DNA of 37,596 nucleotides, taken from NCBI RefSeq assembly GCF_030530635.1, contig NZ_JAUMUL010000031.1, forward strand, positions 1 to 37,596, given 5' to 3'. Every line of letters starts with the position of its first letter. The stretch's first letter is position 1. The translations under genes were made by a program, and so were the position numbers. Origin of the DNA: Actinomyces sp. GTDB taxonomy: Bacteria; Actinomycetota; Actinomycetes; Actinomycetales; Actinomycetaceae. Positions 24,618-31,526 of the stretch are shown here, piece after piece. The notes beneath the pieces were generated by a model. It made no database searches, was not told the origin of the DNA, and saw only the letters and a list, made by a program, of their open reading frames with translations.

Positions 24618-26753
24618 TCAGGCCTCGACGACGAGGACGCCCCAGGCGGGGAGGGTTACGGTGGTGCCGGCCTCGAGGCGGGCGCCCGGGGCGGCGGCGG
24701 TGCCGAGCACGTCGTCCCCGCTCACCGGCAGGGCGATCTCGACGGCGTCGTGGGAGTAGTTCAGGAAGTAGCCCAACTGCCGACCGCGGCCGTTGGTGCC
24801 GCGGCGCACGGTGATCGTCCCGCCCAGCATCTCGGGCCAGCCGATGAGCCCGCGCTCGTCGAGGACGGTCAGGACGACGGCCCGGAGGAGCTCGGGGCTC
24901 GTCCACGTCGCCAGGTGCGTGACGGAGCCGGACTCGCCCAGGCGGCGTCGGGCGATGGCGGGGCCGGACCAGGCGTGGTGCTCGTAAGTGGCCAGCACCT
25001 CGACCTGCCCCGTCCCCTCGGGGGCCTCGATGGGGGTCAGCAGCTCCATGAAGACGCGGGCGTCGAGGTCAACCGGCTCCGTGCCCGTGAGCACCGGGGA
25101 GTCGAGGACCCGCGCCAGCGCCCCGGTGGGGGCCAGGCGCACGCCCTCGGGCCGGGTGAACTGGTCGGTGCCCAGGCCGAGCAGGCCGGACAGGCCGTGG
25201 GGCTGGCGGTCACTCCAGACCTGGACGTTCTCGTCGGCCACCGCGGTGCGGAAGGTCGTGATGAGCGACCCGCCGCCGGTGGCGTAGGCGCGCAGGGCGT
25301 CGATGGTGGACTGCGGTGCGCTGTACAGGGCGGGCACGACGAGGAGGTCGTAGCGCTGCAGGCGCTCCAGGGGGGCGTCGGCGGGCACGACGTCGACCTC
25401 GATGTTGAGGTCGAACAGCGCGTCGTAGACCCAGCGCACGACGTCGTTGTAGCCGGCGCCGCCGCCTGCGAGCCTGCGGGGGAAGCCGGCCTCGAGGCTG
25501 AACCACTCCAGGGCCGTGCAGGCCTCGTTGGAGACCATGATGGCGGCGGTGTTGCGCTTGCTCAGCCCGGCCAGGGAGGCGGCGTGCTCCTTCAGCTCCC
25601 GGCCGATGACGCAGGCCTCCCGGTAGGTGGGGTTGGGCGAGTAGTCCTGGGAGAGCAGGCCCTTCCAGTAGGTCTCGAAGGAGTTGTGGATCGAGCCCCA
25701 GTGCCAGTACATGACGCCGCAGGCGCCCGAGGCGAGGTGGGAGTAGGCCTGCAGTCGCAGCTGGCCGGGGTAGGGCAGCCAGCCCATCTGCCCCTGCGCC
25801 TGCGTCTCAAGGACGAGATAGGGCGCGCCGTCCTTCAGAGAGCGGGAGATGTCGCCGCCGAAGGCGATCTCCTTGCCGGTGAGGTGGTCCTCGCCGGGGT
25901 GGTAGATGTCGACGCCGGCCAGGGTGACGGCGTCGGCGGCCTGGAAGTGGTCGACGGCGGGCTGGATGCCGAAGGAGTAGCCGCGCCACTCGTAGTCGAA
26001 GTTGTGGGTGACGAACTGGTCCTCACGGCGGTACTCGTCGACGATGGCGCGCTGCCAGGCGAGGAAATCGGTGACCAGGCGGCGACGGAAGGCATCGAAG
26101 GCGGCGGCCAGGGAGCCGTTGATGGTGCCGGTGACGTCGGGGAAGTCCTCCCAGGCGCCTACGCGGTTGGACCAGTAGTTCAGGCCGAACGCCGAGTTCA
26201 GGGCGTTGAGGCCCTCCTGTCCAGCACCGAAGCGCTGCTTGAGGCTGTCGACGAAGGCGCGCTGAATGTCGGCGTTGGCGGCGTCGTAGTACTTGGTCTC
26301 GTTGTCCAGCTGGAAGCCGACGACGTGCGCGCGCGGCGCCGTGTGCTCGGCCAGGGCGCGGATGGCGGCCTCGGCATAGAGCCGGTAGGCGGGAGCGAGG
26401 ATGTTCATGTTCTGGCGTGGCCCGTACTTGTTGGGGCCGGCGGCGGTGACGCCGAGGACTTCGGGATGGCGGGAGGCCAGCCAGGTGGGGATGGCGGCGG
26501 TGGGGGTGCCGATGATGACGTCCAGGCCGTGCGCGGCGGCGGCGTCGAGGGCGCGGTCGATGTGGGTGAAGTCGAAGACGCCGGGGGCGGGGTTCCAGGT
26601 GCCCCAGGTGAACTCGGCGATACGGATGGTGGTGAAGCCTGCATCCACCATCATCTGCATGTCGCGTTCAAGCCGGTCGGGGCCCGCGGCGGCGGGGGTG
26701 TACTCGTCATAGTAGGCGGCTCCAAAGATGAGCCGGCCCGAGTGCTGCGTCAT
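24618..26753 (-). CDS. Beta-galactosidase, glycoside hydrolase family 42
   Basis: This 711-residue enzyme cleaves terminal beta-galactosyl residues. GH42 features in order are the N-terminal barrel start FGAAYYDEYTP, with RIAEFTWGTWNP and GTPTAAIPTWL, acid/base Glu152 in FQLDNETKYY, HPGEDHLTGKEIAFGGDISRS across 285-305, and nucleophile Glu316 in YLVLETQAQGQMGW. GVMYWHWGS follows, then the trimerisation and beta-domains. Length is normal for the family. No signal peptide is seen, so it acts inside the cell. AGGAGGG precedes the ATG. It is followed by GH30 and preceded by a palindromic TetR-type site at 26785-26807. The residue after DNE (T, not Y) departs slightly from the common WQxDNEYG motif. 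Confidence 0.95.
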   Translation of the reverse strand: MTQHSGRLIFGAAYYDEYTPAAAGPDRLERDMQMMVDAGFTTIRIAEFTWGTWNPAPGVFDFTHIDRALDAAAAHGLDVIIGTPTAAIPTWLASRHPEVLGVTAAGPNKYGPRQNMNILAPAYRLYAEAAIRALAEHTAPRAHVVGFQLDNETKYYDAANADIQRAFVDSLKQRFGAGQEGLNALNSAFGLNYWSNRVGAWEDFPDVTGTINGSLAAAFDAFRRRLVTDFLAWQRAIVDEYRREDQFVTHNFDYEWRGYSFGIQPAVDHFQAADAVTLAGVDIYHPGEDHLTGKEIAFGGDISRSLKDGAPYLVLETQAQGQMGWLPYPGQLRLQAYSHLASGACGVMYWHWGSIHNSFETYWKGLLSQDYSPNPTYREACVIGRELKEHAASLAGLSKRNTAAIMVSNEACTALEWFSLEAGFPRRLAGGGAGYNDVVRWVYDALFDLNIEVDVVPADAPLERLQRYDLLVVPALYSAPQSTIDALRAYATGGGSLITTFRTAVADENVQVWSDRQPHGLSGLLGLGTDQFTRPEGVRLAPTGALARVLDSPVLTGTEPVDLDARVFMELLTPIEAPEGTGQVEVLATYEHHAWSGPAIARRRLGESGSVTHLATWTSPELLRAVVLTVLDERGLIGWPEMLGGTITVRRGTNGRGRQLGYFLNYSHDAVEIALPVSGDDVLGTAAAPGARLEAGTTVTLPAWGVLVVEA

Positions 26754-26784
26754 TGTGCCCTCCTGTGCGGCGCCGTCGCCGCTT

Positions 26785-26807
26785 ATCTAGTAGTTACTAG
26801 ATAGTAG
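26785..26807. promoter_or_regulatory. TetR-type operator upstream of GH42
   Basis: Two overlapping symmetric sites are present. ATCTAGTA-GT-TACTAGAT (26785-26802) is a perfect 8+2+8 palindrome. TTACTA-GA-TAGTAG (26794-26807) shares the core TTACTA-NN-TAGTA with the operator of the GPH transporter. On the minus strand a -10-like TACTAT overlaps the site, 45-55 bp from the GH42 start. Confidence 0.65.
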
Positions 26808-26929
26808 ATCAGATGGGCGCGGAAGGGAAGGCCCGGTCTGGGGCGCCTGAGGACCCGGGGAAGCAGCCGACGTCCCAAGACCGCAGCGTCGCATCTTGCC
26901 CTCATCATCAACCACCTCAGTAACTCACA

Positions 26930-27421
26930 TCACTGATCTTGTCGCCGTGGTTCAACCTGACGGTCTCGGAAGTAGAAGCCGGATACCGTCGCGATCATGG
27001 TCAAGATCGGTGCAGTGAAGGTCACCCAGTCCTGCAGCGGCCGCCCAAAGAACAACCAGCCCGCCGCTCCGACTACCACCACGCCGATCAGCGTTACACC
27101 CAGCACATATGCCAACCAGCTGCGCATACCCTCACGCCGGAACTCTATGTAGGTCTCCTTATCAATGTTGCCCTCCAGACGCCCCTCGGCGGGAACCGTG
27201 TCGGCCTCATCAATCGGCTTCACCTCCCCGCCAGCGTCTCCCGCAGCCTCGCCAGCCTCCACCCCATCCGGCACGCCCGCCTCGGCCGCGACAGGCTCTT
27301 CACGCGACGTCGACGACGATCGTTCAACTCGTATGCCGCCTTCAGAGGCTCCCGCCGCGTGAACAGTCTCCGTCCTTCCAATGCCTTCGCGCTGATCGCC
27401 CGCAGTAGCCGGTGATGTCAT
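26930..27421 (-). CDS. Small two-helix membrane protein, unknown function
   Basis: This is a 163-residue protein. Residues 1-95 are a low-complexity, acidic and Ala/Gly/Glu-rich cytoplasmic segment. About 110-135 (WLAYVLGVTLIGVVVVGAAGWLF) and 140-158 (VTFTAPILTMIATVSGFYF) are membrane helices, and a short basic tail follows. The start at 27421 was chosen because GGAGGGAGAT lies before it; the frame extends upstream to 27580 without a better site. No conserved domain was recognised. It is divergent from the ribbon-helix-helix-like gene with a 248-bp gap. Confidence 0.75.
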   Translation of the reverse strand: MTSPATAGDQREGIGRTETVHAAGASEGGIRVERSSSTSREEPVAAEAGVPDGVEAGEAAGDAGGEVKPIDEADTVPAEGRLEGNIDKETYIEFRREGMRSWLAYVLGVTLIGVVVVGAAGWLFFGRPLQDWVTFTAPILTMIATVSGFYFRDRQVEPRRQDQ

Positions 27422-27569
27422 CTGCCCATCTCCCTCCCGGGTTGAAGCCCCTCGCAGTGGTATGCAGCCAAAGGAGCGACCATGACCTACGCTACATGGG
27501 TGTGATTCAGCTGTCCACACCCTATACATTTTCAAGGACCCTCGCAGTCCACCTCTATCCACATAGCAA

Positions 27570-27584
27570 CCACATCCCATGTGG
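27570..27584. promoter_or_regulatory. Palindrome CCACAT-CCC-ATGTGG overlapping the -35 box
   Basis: This is a perfect 6+3+6 inverted repeat whose right edge overlaps TGGACA. Its centre is 21 bp, two helical turns, from the second palindrome centre at 27598. Confidence 0.6.
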
Positions 27585-27610
27585 ACATTTACATCCTCAG
27601 GATGTACTGT
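27582..27610 (+). promoter_or_regulatory. Promoter of the ribbon-helix-helix-like gene with internal palindrome
   Basis: TGGACA (27582-27587), a 17-bp spacer and TACTGT (27605-27610) form a plausible promoter. The spacer holds a second perfect palindrome, ACATCCT-C-AGGATGT (27591-27605). Two dyads placed two helical turns apart inside a promoter are typical of autoregulation by a small DNA-binding protein. Confidence 0.65.
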
Positions 27611-27669
27611 GATGGCGAAGTCAGGTGTCGTGCCGGCTAATCCACGGCATACCGAAGGAGAGCATTATC

Positions 27670-27882
27670 GTGGCCACAACGCGACTGAGCGTGAACATCA
27701 CCGACGAGACCGCGCAGGCACTCAGGGCCCTGGCTAAGGAGAAGGGGACCACCGTCACCGACATCGTCCGCCAGGCCACCGGCCTGCTGAAGTTCATCGA
27801 CGACGAGTTGAAGGACCCCGAGCAGGTGCTTCAGATCAAGAACATCCGCACACATGAGGTGTCTCGCATCAAGCTGATCTGA
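27670..27882 (+). CDS. Small ribbon-helix-helix-like DNA-binding protein (antitoxin-type)
   Basis: This is a 70-residue protein. The start TTRLSVNITDETAQALRALAKEKG followed by TVTDIVRQATGLL fits a ribbon-helix-helix fold: one beta strand, then two helices. The C-terminal segment QVLQIKNIRTHEVSRIKLI is short. The GTG at 27670 is preceded by AAGGAGA; the frame is open upstream to 27625 but without a start signal. No toxin gene follows: the next gene, serA, is convergent. It may be a solitary antitoxin or a regulator. The promoter carries two palindromes. Confidence 0.75.
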   Translation: MATTRLSVNITDETAQALRALAKEKGTTVTDIVRQATGLLKFIDDELKDPEQVLQIKNIRTHEVSRIKLI

Positions 27883-27917
27883 TCAGGCATTGATCAGTCA
27901 TACAGCCAACCGCGCAC

Positions 27918-27947
27918 AGCCGCACCGCCCTGCCCAAAGGTGCGGCT
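27918..27947. terminator. Bidirectional hairpin terminator between the RHH-like gene and serA
   Basis: AGCCGCACC (27918-27926) and GGTGCGGCT (27939-27947) form a 9-bp stem with a 12-nt loop between two convergent genes. No long T-tract is present. A shorter dyad, CTGATC/GATCAG, lies at 27879-27897. Confidence 0.6.
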
Positions 27948-27966
27948 ACGGTGCCAGTGTCCGCCC

Positions 27967-29154
27967 TTAGGCGGCGGGTTCGAGGGCGCGGGCGGACAAG
28001 ACGCCGTCGATGGCGCGCAACTGCTCCAGCATGTCCTCGCCGAGCTCGCCCTCAACGTCGACCAGCGTGACGGCGAGGTCGCCGCGGGAGCGGTTGAGCA
28101 GGTTGGCGATGTTCTGGCCCCGCTCGGCCACCAGGGTGGAGACCTGCCCGACCATGTTGGGCACGTTCTGGTTGACGATCACCAGGCGGCGAGTGCCGGG
28201 CTCGCGCGGCAGCACCGCCTCCGGGAAGTTGACCGAGTTGTGGACCTGCCCGTCCTCCAGGAAGCCGCGCAGCTCATCGACGGCCATGAGGGCGCAGTTG
28301 CGCTCGGCCTCCTTGGTGGAGGCGCCCAGGTGCGGCAGCGAGATGCACTTGGGATGCTTGTGCACGGCGGTGGAGGGGAAGTCGCACACATAGCCGCCCA
28401 GGGCGCCCTCATCCAGGGCGGCGACGACGGCCGCTTCGTCCACGATCTCGGCGCGGGCGAAGTTCAGCAGCACCGCCGTCGCCTTCATCAGTGCCACACG
28501 TTGGGTGGAAACCAGGCCACGGGTGGACTCGATCAGCGGCACGTGCACGGTCAGGATGTCGGCACGGCGGAACACCTCCTCCATGGATTCAGCGCGCTGC
28601 ACCTCGGCACTCAGGTGCCAGGCGTGCTCGACGCTGATGCCGGGGTCGAAGCCCACCACGGTCAGGCCCAGCCCCAGCGCGGCGTTGGCGACCTGCACAC
28701 CGATCGCGCCCAGTCCGATCACGCCCAGGGTGCGGCCGGGCAATTCGAAGCCGACGAACTGCTTCTTGCCGGCCTCGACGGCGCGGGCGATCTCGGCGTC
28801 GTCGCCGGTGAGCTCGTGGGCGAAGCGGGCGGCGGGGATGAGGTTGCGGGAGGCGATGAACAGCCCGGCGAGCACCAGCTCCTTGACGGCATTGGCGTTG
28901 GCGCCGGGGGTGTTGAACACCGGGATGCCGCGCCGGGTCATGGCGTCTACGGGGATGTTGTTGGTGCCGGCGCCGGCGCGGGCGATCGCCATCACCGAGT
29001 CGGGGATCGGCACGTCGTGCAGCTTGGCCGAGCGCACCAGCATGGCGTGGGGATCGGTGACGTTGCCGCCGACGTCGTAGCGCTCGTCGGGGAAGCGGGA
29101 CAGGCCTGCGCCGGAGATGGCATTGAGGGTCTGGATGCGGAACTGCTTGGTCAT
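27967..29154 (-). CDS. serA: D-3-phosphoglycerate dehydrogenase
   Basis: This is a 395-residue dehydrogenase that oxidises 3-phosphoglycerate to 3-phosphohydroxypyruvate, the first step of serine synthesis. The catalytic domain flanks an NAD-binding domain with GVIGLGAIG (144-152). ARAGAGTNNIP (58-68) and LPHLGASTKEAE with the catalytic His follow family patterns. The C-terminal ACT domain (about 325-392, VNQNVPNMVGQVS) is the serine-feedback site. There is no extra intervening domain, so this is the short form rather than the long mycobacterial form. It follows serC by 42 bp on the same strand, consistent with a serCA operon. Confidence 0.96.
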   Translation of the reverse strand: MTKQFRIQTLNAISGAGLSRFPDERYDVGGNVTDPHAMLVRSAKLHDVPIPDSVMAIARAGAGTNNIPVDAMTRRGIPVFNTPGANANAVKELVLAGLFIASRNLIPAARFAHELTGDDAEIARAVEAGKKQFVGFELPGRTLGVIGLGAIGVQVANAALGLGLTVVGFDPGISVEHAWHLSAEVQRAESMEEVFRRADILTVHVPLIESTRGLVSTQRVALMKATAVLLNFARAEIVDEAAVVAALDEGALGGYVCDFPSTAVHKHPKCISLPHLGASTKEAERNCALMAVDELRGFLEDGQVHNSVNFPEAVLPREPGTRRLVIVNQNVPNMVGQVSTLVAERGQNIANLLNRSRGDLAVTLVDVEGELGEDMLEQLRAIDGVLSARALEPAA

Positions 29155-29196
29155 GGCTGTGGCTTCTCCTGCGGTTCTACTGGGCTTACCTGACCG

Positions 29197-30279
29197 TCAG
29201 GCGCGGGTGCGCTCGAACTCGGTCATGTAGTCGATCAGGGCGGTGACGCCGTCGGCGGGCATGGCGTTGTAGATGGAGGCGCGCATGCCGCCGACGCTGC
29301 GGTGGCCCTTGAGGTTGGTCAATCCGGCGGCGTCGGCGCCGGCGAGGAAGTCGGCGTCGAGGGCGGGGTCGGCCAGGGTGAAGGGGATGTTCATCCAGGA
29401 GCGGGAGCGCGCCTGAACAGGGTTGGTGTAGAAGTCCGAGGCGTCGATGGCGGCGTACAGGCGCTCCGCCTTGGCGCGGTTGCGTTCGCCCATGGCCTCC
29501 AGGCCGCCGGTGGACTCGATCCAGTGCAGGATCAGCCCGAGCAGGTAGATGGAGAAGGTGGGCGGGGTGTTGAGCATGGAGTCGGCGCCAGCCATGACCT
29601 TCCAGTCCCAGATGGCGGGCACGTCTTCGCGGGCGCGGCCGAGCAGGTCCTCACGCACGACGACGATCGCCAGGCCGGCGGGTCCGAGGTTCTTCTGGGC
29701 GCCGCCGTAGATGACGCCGAAGCGCTCGACGTCGATGGGGCGGGAGAGGTAGGTGGAGGAGAAGTCGGCCACGAGTGGGACGTCGCCGGCGTCGGGGATG
29801 TAGGGGAACTCGACGCCGCCGATGGTCTCGTTGGGCGTGTAGTGCAGGTAGGCGGCGTCGGCGGGGACGGTGAAGGAGCCGGGCTCGGGGGTGGTGGTGT
29901 AGGCGGAGGCGGACTCGTCGGCGACGACGCGCACGTCCACGCCCTGGCGGCCGGCCTCCTTGATGGCCTTCTTGGACCACTGGCCGGTGTTGAGGTAGGC
30001 GGCGGTGGCGCCGCGGGCGGCCAGGTTCATGGGGATGGCGGAGAACTGGCCGGTGGCGCCGCCGGCCAGGAAGAGGACGCGGTAGCCGTCCGGGACGCCG
30101 GCGACGCGGCGGAAGGCCGCCTCGGCGTCAGCGGCGCAGGCGACGAAGTCCTTCCCGCGGTGGGAGACCTCCAGCACGCTCATACCGGAACCCTGCCAGT
30201 CGGTGAGCTCGGCGGCGGCCTGCTCAAGCACAGGCAGCGGCAGTTGGGCTGGGCCCGCGGAGAAGTTGTACACGCGCAT
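29197..30279 (-). CDS. serC: Phosphoserine aminotransferase
   Basis: This is a 360-residue PLP-dependent enzyme that converts 3-phosphohydroxypyruvate and glutamate to phosphoserine. Family features are NFSAGPAQLP (5-14), VLEVSHRGKDF (35-45), HYTPNETIGGVEFP (146-159) and Lys196 in YGGAQKNLGPAG, which binds PLP. Length matches the family. The ATG at 30279 has only a weak GGGCCC-like site. It is the first gene of the serC-serA pair. The phosphatase gene serB is not in the window. Confidence 0.96.
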   Translation of the reverse strand: MRVYNFSAGPAQLPLPVLEQAAAELTDWQGSGMSVLEVSHRGKDFVACAADAEAAFRRVAGVPDGYRVLFLAGGATGQFSAIPMNLAARGATAAYLNTGQWSKKAIKEAGRQGVDVRVVADESASAYTTTPEPGSFTVPADAAYLHYTPNETIGGVEFPYIPDAGDVPLVADFSSTYLSRPIDVERFGVIYGGAQKNLGPAGLAIVVVREDLLGRAREDVPAIWDWKVMAGADSMLNTPPTFSIYLLGLILHWIESTGGLEAMGERNRAKAERLYAAIDASDFYTNPVQARSRSWMNIPFTLADPALDADFLAGADAAGLTNLKGHRSVGGMRASIYNAMPADGVTALIDYMTEFERTRA

Positions 30280-30470
30280 GGGCCCACGATAGCCGGGGGG
30301 CGGTGCGTAGCCGAAAGCGTCTCATGGGACGGGGCGGCGTGCGGGGTGTGCGGCGGCATTGCTCCCGGGCTGTCGCCACCGTCCGCGGGAGAAATCCGGC
30401 GTTGGCCTCCGCGATTGAGTCGGTGGGCTGCGCTACCGTTACAGGAAACGCAAGCGGGAGAGGCAATTGC

Positions 30471-30518
30471 AGCGTTGCTAGCAACTCCAGCATCGCTAGC
30501 CGAGGTAGCGTTGCTAGC
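30471..30518. repeat. Three 12-bp iterons (AGCRTYGCTAGC) at exact 18-bp spacing
   Basis: AGCGTTGCTAGC (30471-30482), AGCATCGCTAGC (30489-30500) and AGCGTTGCTAGC (30507-30518) begin at 18-bp intervals upstream of the AAA ATPase gene. The first copy lies in the palindrome GTTGCTAGCAAC. They end 51 bp before the ATG, where operator sites are expected. No clear -35/-10 pair was found. The region 30280-30569 otherwise holds only the serC upstream sequence. Confidence 0.85.
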
Positions 30519-30569
30519 GAAGACCGCCCAACCTGCATGCCCGCAGATTCAGCCCCGGGAGGTGAGAGC

Positions 30570-31526
30570 ATGGCACGAGCGGATCTACTACTGGACCTGG
30601 TCGAAGCCGAGCGGCGGGGCGACCGCGACCGTTTTCGGATCGTGGTCGAAGGCCTGATCGCCGAGGAACGCGCCAACCAGCACCACCTGCTCGCAGATCG
30701 CTTGTCCGAAATCATCACCACGACTGGGCATGGGCTGCCGCGCGATGATCATGCTGCATCGGTACGCGACCTTGTTCATGAGGTGGTGGCGCGACGGCGT
30801 CTAGATGACCTGGAACTAGCCCCGATAACTCGCCGCGTTGTGGCTGAGCTCATTGAGGAGCAGCAGCGCGCGGATCTGCTGCGCAGCTACGGGATCGAAC
30901 CACGCCACCGTCTACTGCTGGCGGGTCCTCCTGGCAACGGCAAGACGAGCGTGGCCGAGGCAATTGCGGCCGAGTTGATGCTGCCCTTCTACGTGATACG
31001 CTACGAAGGCGTGGTCTCCAGTTTCCTCGGGGAGACCGCGGCCCGCCTGGACAGCGCCTTCGAGTTCGTGCGGACACGCCGTTGTGTCCTCTTTTTCGAC
31101 GAGCTCGACACGATTGCCAAGGAGCGAGCGGACGAGCATGAGACGGGGGAGATCAAGCGCGTCGTCTCCACGCTACTGCTCCAGATCGACCGCCTGCCTC
31201 CGCATGTCATCCTCGTGGGGGCGACTAACCACAGTGAACTCCTGGACCGCGCGGCATGGAGGAGGTTCCAGGTGCGCACTGAGTTGAAAGCACCATCGAG
31301 AGCTCAGGCGACCAGGTTCCTGGAGCGGCTCGCCGACCGACTCGGAGGGGACCTCGGTTACACGCCGCGCACCCTGGCTGACAAGCTCGTCGGCGCGAGC
31401 TACGCCGAATTGGAGGAGTTCGCTCTGGATGTCCGACGCCGAACGATCCTCGAGACGCCTGGCGCGGACACGCGCAGGATCGTTAAGGAACGGCTTGAGC
31501 ACTGGCAGGGATCAGTTCGATCGTGA
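30570..31526 (+). CDS. AAA ATPase, partner of the downstream subtilase
   Basis: This is a 318-residue AAA ATPase of the classic single-domain type. Residues 1-105 are an N-terminal helical domain with no recognised family. The ATPase core has Walker A GPPGNGKT (119-126), Walker B VLFFDE (173-178), sensor 1 VGATN (Asn220), an arginine pair in DRAAWRRF (231-232) as arginine finger, and a C-terminal helical lid with SYAELEEF (278-285). The GGGAGGTGAG site before the ATG at 30570 decides the start; the frame is open to 30303. The stop overlaps the GTG start of the subtilase by 4 bp (GTGA), so the two are co-translated. It probably remodels or presents substrates to the protease, or controls it with ATP. 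Confidence 0.9.
   Translation: MARADLLLDLVEAERRGDRDRFRIVVEGLIAEERANQHHLLADRLSEIITTTGHGLPRDDHAASVRDLVHEVVARRRLDDLELAPITRRVVAELIEEQQRADLLRSYGIEPRHRLLLAGPPGNGKTSVAEAIAAELMLPFYVIRYEGVVSSFLGETAARLDSAFEFVRTRRCVLFFDELDTIAKERADEHETGEIKRVVSTLLLQIDRLPPHVILVGATNHSELLDRAAWRRFQVRTELKAPSRAQATRFLERLADRLGGDLGYTPRTLADKLVGASYAELEEFALDVRRRTILETPGADTRRIVKERLEHWQGSVRS

Noticed and set aside
24576..26804. A 742-codon open frame on the plus strand
   Set aside because: It is antisense to the clearly recognised GH42 gene and has Gly/Val/Asp-rich composition without motifs.
30471..30518. Iterons considered as a plasmid-type replication origin
   Set aside because: No replication initiator gene and no AT-rich region nearby; the promoter position fits an operator better.
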